A stretch of DNA of 64,000 nucleotides from an uncultured Bacilli bacterium (GTDB taxonomy: Bacteria > Bacillota_I > Bacilli_A > RF39 > UBA660). The stretch spans positions 1 through 64,000 of the forward strand of contig CAJTYF010000005.1 in assembly GCA_910583945.1 (NCBI GenBank), read 5' to 3'. Under the pieces are notes generated by a model, which was not told where the DNA came from, did no database searches, and saw nothing but the letters and a program-made list of their open reading frames with translations. How positions within the stretch are numbered: position 1 is the stretch's first letter; every line of letters begins with the position of its first letter. Below, one piece after another: positions 8,379 through 17,819 of this stretch. The translations under genes were made by a program, and so were the position numbers.

Positions 8379-9416
8379 ATGATAGAAATTTCATTTATTA
8401 TTCCAGTTTATAAGAATACTGTAGAAGAAATTGATAAATGTATAGCATCTATAAAAAAGCAAAATATTGAAAAATATGAAATTATTATTGTTAATGATGG
8501 GAGTGATGATGAAAACATTGAAAATTATTTTTTGAAAAAAACTCATCAATGTGATTCTATTATTTACTTGTCGCAAAAAAATAGTGGTTCAGCTGTAGCA
8601 AGAAATAATGGTTTAGAAAAAGCAAAAGGAGAATATGTTTTTTTTGTAGATTCTGATGATCAATTGGCTGATAATTTTTATGGTTATTTTAAAAAAATTG
8701 AGAAACAAGAAACTGATATTATGATTTTTGATTATAGTAATTGGAATCAAGAAGTAGAGAATGTCATTACATTAAATCAAAAAATGAATTTTAATAATAA
8801 TAAAGAACTTCTTTTTTCAAGTGTTATGTTTAATAATAGTATTTATAATGGATTTATGTTTGGAGCAATCTGGGGGAAATGTTTTAAAAGAATTTTCTTA
8901 GAAAAAAATGAATTAAAATTTAGAGATAAATTACGAAAATCACAGGATAGAATGTTTATGCTAGAAAGTTATTTTTATGCTAAAAAAATTGAATACTTTC
9001 CTATTCAAGAGTATCGTTACCGAATTAACGATAATAGTATCTGCCGTCAAATGAATATGAATATGATTGATTATTATTATGAATTATTTATCGAAATGAG
9101 TAATTTTTGTATAAAAAATAGTATTACTATGGATTCCTTTAAATATTTGACTTATGGAATCGTTTCAGAAATGTTGCCATTAACCATTTTTCATATAGAT
9201 AATAAAGAAAAATACAAGGAAAAAAAGAAATTGTATAGAAAAATTTCAATAAAATTTAAATTTGAAAAAGAATTAGAAAATTTATGTTTTAAGGATTTTA
9301 ATACCTTAACTCGAAAAATCAAATTTTTTCTATATAAATATCGCTTGTTTTTTATCCTTTATCTTTATTTTCATTTTAAACAAAAAAAAGAAAGAAAAAA
9401 ATCTTTTAAAAAATAA
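8379..9416 (+). CDS. GT2-family glycosyltransferase
   Basis: A 345-aa GT-A glycosyltransferase. SFIIPVYKNTVEEIDKCIAS begins the domain; IIIVNDGSDDE and VFFVDSDDQL provide the two Asp-rich donor-binding motifs, and KSQDRMFMLESYFYAKKIEY is the usual downstream catalytic block. The C-terminal 80 residues are very basic and may contact the membrane. I chose ATG 8379 over the GTG at 8370 because AGAAGGTGA overlaps the GTG. It is the third transferase of the locus, consistent with a repeat unit of about four sugars. Confidence 0.86.
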   Translation: MIEISFIIPVYKNTVEEIDKCIASIKKQNIEKYEIIIVNDGSDDENIENYFLKKTHQCDSIIYLSQKNSGSAVARNNGLEKAKGEYVFFVDSDDQLADNFYGYFKKIEKQETDIMIFDYSNWNQEVENVITLNQKMNFNNNKELLFSSVMFNNSIYNGFMFGAIWGKCFKRIFLEKNELKFRDKLRKSQDRMFMLESYFYAKKIEYFPIQEYRYRINDNSICRQMNMNMIDYYYELFIEMSNFCIKNSITMDSFKYLTYGIVSEMLPLTIFHIDNKEKYKEKKKLYRKISIKFKFEKELENLCFKDFNTLTRKIKFFLYKYRLFFILYLYFHFKQKKERKKSFKK

Positions 9417-9428
9417 AGGAGAGTTTTT

Positions 9429-10583
9429 ATGAGAAAGATTTCGATATCTAATGTAATTTTTTATATATCTTATATTATGCTGATTTCTAATGTGATGCTT
9501 TCTAAAGTTACTTTTTTAGAACCTATATTGAATTTTATGCAACTGTTAGCACTATCTTTGATGGGAATTTTGATTGTTTTAAAAAATCAAAGGGTGAAAA
9601 AAAATACTTTTATTCAAATGGTTATTTTTACGATTATTATTATTCTATCTTACATATCTAGCTACCATAGTAGTGTGAGAGATAGTTCTTTGGTAATGAT
9701 GTTATTTGTATTATTTTCAGCTAAAAGCATGGAATTTGATAGCCTGATTAAAATGGATTTTAAAATCAAGTGTATTTTATTTATAATGGAATTAATATTT
9801 TATTTTTTTGATTTGACTAGTGGAAACTCTATTCTATATAGAGAAAATACTATAAGATATACTTTAGGATTTGGTCATCCTAATATTTTAGCTATAACTC
9901 TAGTTTCGATTATATTAGAATATTTTTATTTAAAGAAGGAAAAGATAAAAAAGATTTACTTACTACCTTTAGCCATTTTTATTATTATTATAGATTTATT
10001 GACTGACAGTAGGAGTAGTTTGATACTTTTAATTTTAGTTTTTATTTTATTCTTATTTAATAATTCATTATTAAGACTGGTTTATAATAAAAAAATGAAA
10101 AAGATAGTTGTTAATAGTTTTTTAATATTTACTTTTGTGTCTTTTCTATTAGTATTTTTATATTCATCGCATACTAAGGTGGGTTTAATATTAAATAAAA
10201 TTTTTTCTAATCGTCTTTATTATATCAGTAAGATTTTAAATTATTATGATGTGAATCTATTAGGCCAAAATTTGATTCTTACTGGAGAAGAAGCAATTTC
10301 TTTGTATGGAAATTATACTCAAACTTTAGATAATTGTTATATTTATTTGCTTTTTCGATTTGGGATTTTTTCATTCTTAGTTATAGGTTATATTTTTAAA
10401 AAAAATTTCGAAATGGCTTATAATGAAAAAAATACTTATTTAATTTGGATTTTATTTTTTTTCACGATTTATGGTTTAATGGAGAAATATACGATTTCAA
10501 TTTTTTATAATGTTTTTATTTTGTATTTTATAAAATCTTTGTACGAGGAAAAATGGAATTTGGAAGTGATATCAGTTGAATAA
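9429..10583 (+). CDS. O-antigen/capsule polymerase-like membrane protein (Wzy-like)
   Basis: A 384-aa polytopic protein with about ten hydrophobic segments. One loop reads TLGFGHPNILAITLVSIILE, a pattern typical of Wzy and O-antigen ligase families; another periplasmic-type loop lies around residues 245-300. Wzy polymerises flipped repeat units on the outer face of the membrane. The sequence is too divergent for a named family, so the call rests on topology, the GFGHPN loop and its place directly before wzx. AAAGGAGAG lies just before its ATG. Confidence 0.72.
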   Translation: MRKISISNVIFYISYIMLISNVMLSKVTFLEPILNFMQLLALSLMGILIVLKNQRVKKNTFIQMVIFTIIIILSYISSYHSSVRDSSLVMMLFVLFSAKSMEFDSLIKMDFKIKCILFIMELIFYFFDLTSGNSILYRENTIRYTLGFGHPNILAITLVSIILEYFYLKKEKIKKIYLLPLAIFIIIIDLLTDSRSSLILLILVFILFLFNNSLLRLVYNKKMKKIVVNSFLIFTFVSFLLVFLYSSHTKVGLILNKIFSNRLYYISKILNYYDVNLLGQNLILTGEEAISLYGNYTQTLDNCYIYLLFRFGIFSFLVIGYIFKKNFEMAYNEKNTYLIWILFFFTIYGLMEKYTISIFYNVFILYFIKSLYEEKWNLEVISVE

Positions 10584-11988
10584 TATTAAAAAAAATTTTA
10601 TTTATAACTTAATTTATCAATTTCTAATATTATTTATTCCTTTAGTTATTTCTCCTTATATTTCGAGAGTTATGGGCGTTGAAGGCGTTGGAATTTATTC
10701 TTACACTTATTCGGTTGTTTCTTATTTTATGTTATTTGTTTTATTAGGAGTCAATAATTATGGTAATCGTATTATTGCAAAAATTAGAGATGATAAAAAA
10801 GAATTAGCTCGAACTTTTTGGGGAATTTATTTATTCCAACTATTTATGGGTTTATTCATGTTTTTTCTTTATATTGGATATATCTATTTATTCGATGTTG
10901 AATATAAGATTATAGCTTTAATACAATCTATGTTTATCCTTTCAGCATTAGGAGATATAAATTGGGTTTTTTTTGGATTGGAAGAAATTAAAATTACAAT
11001 TTTGCGAAATATTTTAATCAAAGTAGGAACATTAATTTTTATTTTTTTATTTGTTAAAGATTCGAGTGATATAGAAATATATGCAGTTATTATGTCAGGA
11101 ATGGCAATTTTTAGTCAATTATTGTTATGGTCTTTTGTAAAAAAAAAGATTGGATTTATAAAAATAAATATGAAAGAAATATTAAAGCACATAAAACCTA
11201 ATTTGATTTTATTTATTCCAGTTATTGCAATTAGCTTGTATAAAATAATGGATAAAATTATGTTGGGCATTATGTCAAATATTAGTGAAGTCGGTTTTTA
11301 TGAAAATGCTGAAAAAATAATTAATATACCATTAACCTTGATTACAGCTTTAGGAACAGTTATGCTTCCAAGAATATCCAATTTGGTGGTTAAAAGAGAA
11401 TATAAAAAAATAAATCAATACATTCATAAGTCTATTTTATTGGTTATGTTTATGTCGCTTGCTATGTGTTTTGGTCTTATTTCAATAGGTTATAATTTTG
11501 CTCCGCTTTATTTTGGATATGAATTTCAAAAAACAGGTTTATTGATTATACTTCTTGCACCGACTTTAATTTTTTTATCTTTTGCAAATATTTTAAGGAC
11601 ATTATATTTGATTCCTTATGAAAAAGATAAAATATACATTTTGTCTGTTTTTTTAGGAGCATTAGTCAATTTATTGATGAATGTTATTTTTATTCCTAAG
11701 CTTGGAAGTATAGGAGCTTGTTTAGGAACAATTATGGCTGAATTCATAGTTATGTTTTATCAAGCTTTTTTATTGAAAAAGGAACTTGAAATAAATAAGT
11801 ATATTAAAGATATTTTTCCATTTTTTGTTAAAGCTTTAATTATGTTTATTTTAATTTATCCTATTAATTTTTTGAAAATTGAAAATTTTTTGAAAATAAT
11901 AATTCAAATAGTATTTGGAATAATTATTTATTGTTTTTTTAATAAACAATATTTACTGTATTTGTTTTCTTTAAAAAAAAAATCATAA
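10576..11988 (+). CDS. Polysaccharide flippase (Wzx/MOP family)
   Basis: A 470-aa integral membrane protein with about 12-14 helices. The N-terminus NFIYNLIYQFLILFIPLVIS, followed by PYISRVMGVEGVGIYSYTYS, is the classic start of Wzx-type polysaccharide transporters. It should flip undecaprenyl-linked repeat units across the cytoplasmic membrane for the Wzy-like protein encoded just upstream. The start is TTG 10576, overlapping the end of the polymerase gene, so translation is coupled. Length is normal for the family. Confidence 0.9.
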   Translation: MNNIKKNFIYNLIYQFLILFIPLVISPYISRVMGVEGVGIYSYTYSVVSYFMLFVLLGVNNYGNRIIAKIRDDKKELARTFWGIYLFQLFMGLFMFFLYIGYIYLFDVEYKIIALIQSMFILSALGDINWVFFGLEEIKITILRNILIKVGTLIFIFLFVKDSSDIEIYAVIMSGMAIFSQLLLWSFVKKKIGFIKINMKEILKHIKPNLILFIPVIAISLYKIMDKIMLGIMSNISEVGFYENAEKIINIPLTLITALGTVMLPRISNLVVKREYKKINQYIHKSILLVMFMSLAMCFGLISIGYNFAPLYFGYEFQKTGLLIILLAPTLIFLSFANILRTLYLIPYEKDKIYILSVFLGALVNLLMNVIFIPKLGSIGACLGTIMAEFIVMFYQAFLLKKELEINKYIKDIFPFFVKALIMFILIYPINFLKIENFLKIIIQIVFGIIIYCFFNKQYLLYLFSLKKKS

Positions 11989-12031
11989 GTAGTTTTTTAT
12001 ATGATACAATACAGTTGTTTGGAGGGATTTT

Positions 12032-13471
12032 ATGGATAAAGGAAAAAGTATTTTATTACAGGTTATTAAAATTGTATTAACAGCTTTATTATTGCTTTTA
12101 TTTAGCTTTTTTACCTTTCAAATTTTAAAATTAAACGTGTTACCTGTTAAATATTTATACTTAGGATTTACTATATTCTTTTTAGTATTTCTATTTTTAA
12201 TGTTTCTTTTATATAAAGCTAAAAATAAAATTATCAATCTATTTAGTGTAACACTTATTTTATTTGTTTCTATTGTTTTTTATATAGGAATTAAATATCT
12301 TATTAGTACTTATTCTTTTATTGAAAATATAAAAGTAGAGTATGATACACTTAGTTATTCTGTTTTAGTTTTAAATAGTAGCGAGCTTACAAGTATAGAT
12401 AATTTGAGAGATAAAACTATTTTATATTTGAAAGATAATTATCAAGAAGAAATTAAAAAGCAATTGAATGAAAAAATTATATATCAAGAAAAATTAAATG
12501 AAGAATTTGGAAGTGTTTTAGACAATTTATTAAATAAAAATGTTCAAGCTATTGTTTTAGAAGAAAGTTATATAACCATCGCTAAAGATGAAGTAGAGGA
12601 TTTTGAAGCAAAAACAAAAGTTATTTATACTTTTGATGTTAAGATAAAAGCACATGAAGAAAATCCAAATGTTTCGATGAATATTACTATGGAACCTTTT
12701 ATTTTTTATATTAGTGGCGTTGATCAATGGGGAAATGTGAAAAGTGTTAGAGGTCGTAGTGATGTAAATATGCTTGTAATTGTTAATCCTAAAACGAATC
12801 AGATATTATTAGTTAATACTCCAAGAGACTATTATATCCAATTAGATGGTACTAAAGGATTAAAAGATAAATTAACGCATGCCGGAATCTATGGCATTGA
12901 TAAAAGTATAAAGACTTTAGAAAATTTTTATGATATTGATATTAGTCATTATTTAAGAGTCAATTTTGATTCGGTGATTAAAATTATAGATGTTATTGGA
13001 GGCATTGATATTAATTCAGACAAAGCTTTCAAGCCTCGAAACGATAGTAGATATATTAATAAAGGATGGAATCATTTTGATGGAAAATTGGCTCTTGCTT
13101 ACGCTCGTGAACGTTATGCTTATACAACGGGCGACCATCATCGGGGTGCGAATCAGCAACAAGTGATTACGGCTATTATTGAAAAACTTACTAGCTCTAG
13201 TGTTTTAATTAGTAAATATAATACGCTTTTAGATTCTTTAAATGGCAGTTTTCAAACGGATATGAGTATGGAAGAAATTACTTCTTTTATTAAATATCAA
13301 ATTGATAAAATGCCTTCTTGGAAAGTGGAATCTATTGCTGTTACTGGAACAGGAGATATGCAACCCACTTATAGCATGGGTTCAAAATTAAAGTTGTATG
13401 TTATGAATCCAGATATGAAAAGTGTAAAAATGGCTCAAGAAAAAATTAAAGAGGTTTTAAATGCAGATTAA
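12032..13471 (+). CDS. LytR-CpsA-Psr (LCP) family cell-wall polymer ligase
   Basis: A 479-aa LCP phosphotransferase. Three N-terminal membrane helices (residues about 8-30, 37-60, 68-95) are followed by an extracellular accessory region and then the LCP domain: SDVNMLVIVNPKTNQILLVN, TPRDYYI, KLTHAGIYGI and ALAYARERY. The conserved Arg and Asp residues that bind polyprenyl pyrophosphate are present. LCP enzymes transfer undecaprenyl-linked polymers to peptidoglycan, so this one probably attaches the capsule made by the surrounding genes. It has a good ribosome binding site (TTGGAGGG) and a possible weak promoter just upstream. Confidence 0.9.
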   Translation: MDKGKSILLQVIKIVLTALLLLLFSFFTFQILKLNVLPVKYLYLGFTIFFLVFLFLMFLLYKAKNKIINLFSVTLILFVSIVFYIGIKYLISTYSFIENIKVEYDTLSYSVLVLNSSELTSIDNLRDKTILYLKDNYQEEIKKQLNEKIIYQEKLNEEFGSVLDNLLNKNVQAIVLEESYITIAKDEVEDFEAKTKVIYTFDVKIKAHEENPNVSMNITMEPFIFYISGVDQWGNVKSVRGRSDVNMLVIVNPKTNQILLVNTPRDYYIQLDGTKGLKDKLTHAGIYGIDKSIKTLENFYDIDISHYLRVNFDSVIKIIDVIGGIDINSDKAFKPRNDSRYINKGWNHFDGKLALAYARERYAYTTGDHHRGANQQQVITAIIEKLTSSSVLISKYNTLLDSLNGSFQTDMSMEEITSFIKYQIDKMPSWKVESIAVTGTGDMQPTYSMGSKLKLYVMNPDMKSVKMAQEKIKEVLNAD

Positions 13472-13970
13472 AAAAATTATTTTTCCTTGCTTTGTTTTTC
13501 TTTGTATGGGAATGATTTTTCTATTTTCTCATCAAAATGGAAATAGGAGTGAGAGTTTAAGTGATGGTTTTGTTCTAAAAATTATAGAAACCGTTACTGA
13601 AGTAAGCAACAAGAAAGTTTCTGATAGCAAAAAAGTTGAAATAGTACAGAAGACTCGTTTTTTAATTCGTAAAAGTGCACATTTTACAATCTATTTTCTA
13701 TTAGGCTTTGTGTCTTATTTAACTTTTAAAGCGTATCAATTTAAACATCCTGTCATTTGGGCTATCCTTTTATGTTTAATTTATGCTTCTAGTGATGAAA
13801 TTCACCAATTATTTGTCAGAGAAAGAACAGGACGAATTGTTGATGTTTGCATTGATATGAGTGGAGCATTAATAGGGATAATGGTTACGCCGCTTTTTTA
13901 TCATCTTTTATTAAAAATAAAAAATAGAAAAACTACGAATAAAATCGAGAGAATGGAAGTGAATTTATGA
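13461..13970 (+). CDS. VanZ-family membrane protein
   Basis: A 169-aa protein with about four hydrophobic segments. Features of the VanZ family are IFLFSHQNGNRSESLSDGF after the first helix, RKSAHFTIYFLLGF, and SSDEIHQLFVRERTGRIVD. VanZ gives modest teicoplanin resistance in enterococci, but the biochemical role of family members is unclear; many sit in envelope operons as here. It overlaps the end of the LCP gene by 11 bases. Confidence 0.85.
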   Translation: MQIKKIIFPCFVFLCMGMIFLFSHQNGNRSESLSDGFVLKIIETVTEVSNKKVSDSKKVEIVQKTRFLIRKSAHFTIYFLLGFVSYLTFKAYQFKHPVIWAILLCLIYASSDEIHQLFVRERTGRIVDVCIDMSGALIGIMVTPLFYHLLLKIKNRKTTNKIERMEVNL

Positions 13971-14206
13971 GTGTAAGAGTAAATTATGATTTAGTGATAA
14001 AAGATATTGAAAAAAATTTTAATGGAAGATATGAGATTACTCAACATGTAGCAAAAAGAGTAGGTAATGGTGAATTTCCCAAGTCTCTTTTTAATAAATC
14101 TTACATTAATCAGGAGAAAAATGCTTTAGCACGTTATATTAAAGAAAATTATGATTATGAAGTTCAAGAACCTAAAATTATATTGCATTCAAAAGAAAAA
14201 AAGTGA
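13967..14206 (+). CDS. Small hypothetical protein, 79 aa
   Basis: I do not recognise this protein. It is soluble and basic. RYEITQHVAKRVGNGEFP faintly recalls the start of RNA polymerase omega subunits, but the rest does not fit and I do not assign that. It overlaps the VanZ gene by ATGA and is preceded by GGAAGTGA, so it is part of the LCP-VanZ transcription unit. Confidence 0.6.
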   Translation: MSVRVNYDLVIKDIEKNFNGRYEITQHVAKRVGNGEFPKSLFNKSYINQEKNALARYIKENYDYEVQEPKIILHSKEKK

Positions 14207-14223
14207 TTTTCTGTCATGCTTTG

Positions 14224-14251
14224 TTGACTTTTTATTGAATTATGATAGAAT
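14224..14251 (+). promoter_or_regulatory. Promoter of the first CpsC-CpsD-CpsB cassette
   Basis: -35 TTGACT at 14224-14229, a 16-base spacer, and an extended -10 TGATAGAAT at 14243-14251. A 27-base leader to the ATG at 14279 contains AAAGGGGAAATGG. Confidence 0.7.
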
Positions 14252-14278
14252 AGGTGACATTTAAAGGGGAAATGGACG

Positions 14279-14980
14279 ATGTCAGAAGAAATTCATTTAA
14301 GAGAAATAGGCAGTTATTTTTTATCTAAAGTTTTTTTAATTGTTATTTTTACTTTTTCAGTGGTTTTGATAAGTGGTTTGTATTGTTTTTTTCGAAAACC
14401 TATCTATGAATCTTCAGCTTCGATTATTTTAACAGGGTTTAGTGATGGAAAAGAAGATTCTAAAATTAGTTCAAATGATTTAAGTATAAATCAAAAGCTA
14501 GTTAAAACGTATCAAGAAATTACTAAAAGTAGAAAAGTTTTGACTCAAGTAATTGAAGATTTAAATTTAAAAGTTCGTGTAGAGGATTTGGCTTCTAAAA
14601 TTACTGTAACAGGAAAGAGTGATACTGAAATTATAGTGATAAGTGTTAAAAATTATGATGCTTGGATGGCTTGTAAAATAGCGGAGCGTATTGCAGAAGT
14701 TTTTAGTGAAGAAGTAAAATCTATTTATAATGTTTCCAACGTTAGTTTACTGGATGCACCTATTATTAATAATCGTCCGAGTAATATGAGTACTTTTAAA
14801 GTTTTAGTAATGGCTTTAATTGGTGGTTTTCTTCTATCTTTAGTTGTTGTTTTTATTATTTACTATTTTGATAATACGATAAAAAATGCTAATCAAGTCG
14901 AAGATAAAATAGGTGTCTCTGTTTTAGGAAGTATTCCTGATTTTAATAAGAAAAAAAGAATAGGGGGTAGAAGAAAATGA
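14279..14980 (+). CDS. Capsule chain-length regulator, CpsC/Wzz family (copy 1)
   Basis: A polysaccharide co-polymerase of 233 aa. A transmembrane helix at about 17-40 is followed by an extracytoplasmic Wzz domain (KPIYESSASIILTG, NQKLVKTYQEITKSRKVL) and a second helix at about 175-200 preceded by the Pro-rich motif. It ends with a short basic cytoplasmic tail that activates the CpsD kinase. In Gram-positives CpsC and CpsD are separate proteins that together act as a tyrosine kinase controlling polymer length. It overlaps cpsD by ATGA. A clear paralogue lies at 16448. Confidence 0.9.
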   Translation: MSEEIHLREIGSYFLSKVFLIVIFTFSVVLISGLYCFFRKPIYESSASIILTGFSDGKEDSKISSNDLSINQKLVKTYQEITKSRKVLTQVIEDLNLKVRVEDLASKITVTGKSDTEIIVISVKNYDAWMACKIAERIAEVFSEEVKSIYNVSNVSLLDAPIINNRPSNMSTFKVLVMALIGGFLLSLVVVFIIYYFDNTIKNANQVEDKIGVSVLGSIPDFNKKKRIGGRRK

Positions 14981-15654
14981 AGGATGAATTACTTGTAAAT
15001 AGCAATCCGAAATCCAGTGTAGCGGAAGCCATTCGTATGGTTCGTACTAATTTAATGTTTTCTTTAAAGGTTAAAAAAGGAAAAGTTGTTTTAATCACTT
15101 CTTCAGTTAAAGGAGAGGGGAAAAGTTTTGTGTCAGCTAATTTAGCGATTTCTTTTGCTCAAAAAGGATTAAAGGTTTTGCTTGTTGACTCTGATTTACG
15201 ATTAGGACGTTTGCATTCTATTTTTAAAATCTCTAATAAAGTAGGTTTTTCTCATTTACTTGCGGATGATGATGGAAAAAACTATAAAAGGTATATTAAA
15301 GAAACTAAAATAGAAAATCTTTATTTTATTCCAAGAGGTATGGTTCCTCCTAATCCTAGTGAACTTCTGGATTCTGTTCATGTTTTAAATTTTTTAGAAC
15401 ATGTACGTCAAAAGTTTGATGTTATTTTGTTTGATGGAACGCCTATTAATGGGTTAACGGATTCGCTTGTTTTTACTAAATATGTAGATAAAGTTTTAGT
15501 GGTGAGTGCAGCCAATTATACCAAAGTCAATTTGCTAGAAAATACTATTAAATGCTTAAAAAATTTAGATGTTGACCTTGCTGGGGTTGTGGTGAATAAA
15601 ATTAAAAACCCCATTACGAGTTCTTATTGTGGAGAGTATTATACTAATGATTGA
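14977..15654 (+). CDS. Capsule-regulating tyrosine kinase, CpsD/CapB family (copy 1)
   Basis: A BY-kinase of 225 aa. The P-loop reads ITSSVKGEGKSFVSANLA, the Walker A' strand VLLVDSDLRLGRLH and the Walker B region VILFDGTP. PPNPSELLDS is the family signature. The C-terminus carries only two or three tyrosines (SSYCGEYYTND), a reduced phosphorylation cluster. It needs the tail of CpsC for activity and is dephosphorylated by the CpsB-type phosphatase encoded by the overlapping gene downstream. Confidence 0.92.
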   Translation: MKDELLVNSNPKSSVAEAIRMVRTNLMFSLKVKKGKVVLITSSVKGEGKSFVSANLAISFAQKGLKVLLVDSDLRLGRLHSIFKISNKVGFSHLLADDDGKNYKRYIKETKIENLYFIPRGMVPPNPSELLDSVHVLNFLEHVRQKFDVILFDGTPINGLTDSLVFTKYVDKVLVVSAANYTKVNLLENTIKCLKNLDVDLAGVVVNKIKNPITSSYCGEYYTND

Positions 15655-16372
15655 TGTTCATAATCATATTTTATATGGTATCGATGACGGCTGTAAAACG
15701 AAAGAAGAAAGTCTTTCTGTGCTTGAAAAAATGTCTAATTTAGGGTATGAAAAAATTGTTGTTACACCTCATTATATGGAAGAGGCGAATTATACAGCAA
15801 ATCATGAAGAAAAAATGAAACTTTTAAAAGAATTAGAAGCTGAATTAAAACTTAAACATATTCCACTTAAACTTTATTTAGGGCAAGAAATTTATATTCA
15901 GGAATCTATTGAAGAAAAAATAAAAATGAAACAAATCAGTACTATTAATAATCAAAAAGTTCTTCTTGTGGAAATCCCTATGTTTGAAAAAATATGTGAA
16001 GCTTTAGATTTTTTAGATGAATTGATTTTTCAAGGCTATAAAATAATCTTGGCTCATCCTGAAAGGTATTTGATTTTTCAAGAAAATCCGACTTTAATTC
16101 AAGATTATCTTTCTAAAGGTATTTTTTTACAAGGAAATATGGAGTCGATTAATGGAAAATACGGAAAAAAAGCTCAAAAATTAAGTAAGTTTTTGTTGAA
16201 AAATAAAATGTATTTTGTTCTAGCCAGTGATGTTCATCATGAAAACGCCAGTTTTTTTGAAGATTTTTATAAAATAAAAAAGAAACTTCTTAAAGTCATC
16301 AATGAAGATTATTTTAAAGATCTTTTGTTTATCAATCCTGAAAAAATGTTAAAGGATATCTTTGAAAAATAG
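15647..16372 (+). CDS. PHP-type protein-tyrosine phosphatase, CpsB/CapC family (copy 1)
   Basis: A manganese-dependent phosphatase of 241 aa that removes phosphate from CpsD. PHP motifs are visible: MIDVHNHILYGIDDGCKT, VVTPHYME, LGQEIYI, LAHPERYL and LASDVHHE, all with their metal-ligand His, Asp and Glu residues. ATG 15647 lies inside the end of cpsD (8-base overlap) behind GGAGAG. The gene ends in a terminator that overlaps its stop codon. Confidence 0.91.
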   Translation: MIDVHNHILYGIDDGCKTKEESLSVLEKMSNLGYEKIVVTPHYMEEANYTANHEEKMKLLKELEAELKLKHIPLKLYLGQEIYIQESIEEKIKMKQISTINNQKVLLVEIPMFEKICEALDFLDELIFQGYKIILAHPERYLIFQENPTLIQDYLSKGIFLQGNMESINGKYGKKAQKLSKFLLKNKMYFVLASDVHHENASFFEDFYKIKKKLLKVINEDYFKDLLFINPEKMLKDIFEK

Positions 16373-16392
16373 TTTTTTTAAACTATTTTTTT
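16365..16392 (+). terminator. Intrinsic terminator after cassette 1
   Basis: AAAAATAGTTT at 16365-16375 pairs perfectly with AAACTATTTTT at 16380-16390 around a TTTT loop. The TAG stop of the phosphatase gene lies inside the left arm. Confidence 0.75.
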
Positions 16393-16413
16393 CTATGCAA
16401 AAATAAAAATTAA

Positions 16414-16422
16414 TGATATAAT
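16414..16422 (+). promoter_or_regulatory. Extended -10 promoter of the second Cps cassette
   Basis: TGATATAAT at 16414-16422 is a perfect extended -10. The -35 region (TATGCA at 16394-16399) is poor, as is usual for extended -10 promoters. The start codon is at 16448. It resembles the first cassette's promoter, so both may be expressed alike. Confidence 0.6.
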
Positions 16423-16447
16423 TTGTAGTAGAGTAGGAAGGGTATGC

Positions 16448-17146
16448 ATGGAAGAGTTGGATTTAAAAGATTTAATTTCGTATTTTATGTCAAAAATTAT
16501 TTATTTTTTAGCAATCGTTACTTTGGTTGTTACTTTAGGATGTCTTTATCTTATTTTTTTAAAAACACCGGTATTTACTTCTAAAACGAGTGTTATTTTA
16601 ACCGGAAATAATAAAGAATCTTCTTCAACGATTACACAAACGGATTTAAGTGTTAATTCGAAGTTAGTAGGAACGTACCAAGAAATTGTTAAAAGTAAAC
16701 GTGTTTTAAGTCAGGTTATTCATGAATTAAATTTAGATTATACCGTAAAAGATTTATCTAAAATGATTCGAGTCGGTGCTATAAATGATACAGAAATTAT
16801 TGAAATTTCGGTAACTAATGAAGAAAATCGTACAGCTTATGCTGTGGCTAACAAAGTAGCAGAAATTTTTAGTAAAGAGGCTAAAGATTTGTATAATTTA
16901 TCTAATGTTTCTATTTTAGATAGAGCAGATATAGAAACGGTTCCATCAAATATTAATATTACAAAACAACTTTTGATTTTTTTGGGATTAGGAAGTGTAT
17001 TAGGCTTTGCTGTTCTATTCTTATTTTATTATTTTGATACAACGATAAAAAGAGTTTCAGATATTGAAAGAAAATATAATCTACCAATTTTAGGTGCAGT
17101 TCCAGATTATACTAAAAAGAAGAAAAAGGGGGCTAAGAGAAGATGA
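16448..17146 (+). CDS. Capsule chain-length regulator, CpsC/Wzz family (copy 2)
   Basis: Paralogue of the gene at 14279 (232 aa, same topology): helix at about 17-40, Wzz domain with TPVFTSKTSVILTG and NSKLVGTYQEIVKSKRVLSQ, helix at about 175-200, and a basic tail. Many blocks match copy 1 at the protein level (DLSVNSKLV, LFYYFDTTIK). The second copy could form a separate kinase pair, or mixed pairs, giving two chain-length states. It overlaps its own cpsD by ATGA, reproducing the arrangement of copy 1. Confidence 0.9.
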   Translation: MEELDLKDLISYFMSKIIYFLAIVTLVVTLGCLYLIFLKTPVFTSKTSVILTGNNKESSSTITQTDLSVNSKLVGTYQEIVKSKRVLSQVIHELNLDYTVKDLSKMIRVGAINDTEIIEISVTNEENRTAYAVANKVAEIFSKEAKDLYNLSNVSILDRADIETVPSNINITKQLLIFLGLGSVLGFAVLFLFYYFDTTIKRVSDIERKYNLPILGAVPDYTKKKKKGAKRR

Positions 17147-17811
17147 AAAATGAAATTATAGTCGATAAAAATCCTAAATCAAGTGTTGCTGAAGCCATTC
17201 GAATTATACGAACCAATTTAGAGTTTTCTGGCATTGATAAAAAGGTAAAATCGGTGTTGATTACTTCTTCTATTCCTTCAGAAGGAAAAAGTTTTATTAG
17301 TTCTAATTTAGCGACTTCTTTTGCTCAAAATGGAAGTAAGGTTCTTTTAATGGATTGTGATATGCGTAAAGGAAGGCTACATAAAATATTTGGAATTGAG
17401 AATGAAAGAGGTTTATCGAATTTGCTTTTAGAAGATATTGAAACCAGCTTTAAAGATTTTATTAAAAAAACAGATATCGATAATCTTTATCTTTTACCCA
17501 AAGGTGTTGTTCCTCCTAATCCAAGTGAACTTTTAAATTCACCTAAAACTAAAGCTTTGATTCATGTTTTATCTGATAAATTTGATTACGTTATTCTTGA
17601 TGGAACTCCTGTAAATGGACTGACGGATTCTTTAATTCTTACTAAATATGTCGATAAAACCGTGATTGTAGCAACTTTAAATTATACTAAAACCAACGAA
17701 TTTGAATTTACTAAGAAAAGTTTAATTAGTGTTGGAGCAGATATCGCTGGTGTTGTTGTCAATAAAACCGCTGATGTTCATAGTGGTTATTATGGCAATT
17801 ATTATGAATAG
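17143..17811 (+). CDS. Capsule-regulating tyrosine kinase, CpsD/CapB family (copy 2)
   Basis: A BY-kinase of 222 aa, paralogous to the gene at 14977. The P-loop is ITSSIPSEGKSFISSNLA, Walker A' VLLMDCDMRKGRLH and Walker B VILDGTPVNGL; PPNPSELLNS is present. The C-terminal tyrosine cluster (SGYYGNYYE) is denser than in copy 1, so this copy may be the more strongly autophosphorylated one (inference). The CpsB-type phosphatase gene starts nine bases after it. Confidence 0.92.
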   Translation: MKNEIIVDKNPKSSVAEAIRIIRTNLEFSGIDKKVKSVLITSSIPSEGKSFISSNLATSFAQNGSKVLLMDCDMRKGRLHKIFGIENERGLSNLLLEDIETSFKDFIKKTDIDNLYLLPKGVVPPNPSELLNSPKTKALIHVLSDKFDYVILDGTPVNGLTDSLILTKYVDKTVIVATLNYTKTNEFEFTKKSLISVGADIAGVVVNKTADVHSGYYGNYYE

Positions 17812-17819
17812 GAGTCGTT

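Noticed and set aside
13967..14206. RNA polymerase omega subunit
   Set aside because: Only a short EITQHVAKRV segment recalls RpoZ; the remainder lacks the conserved AL-EI pattern.
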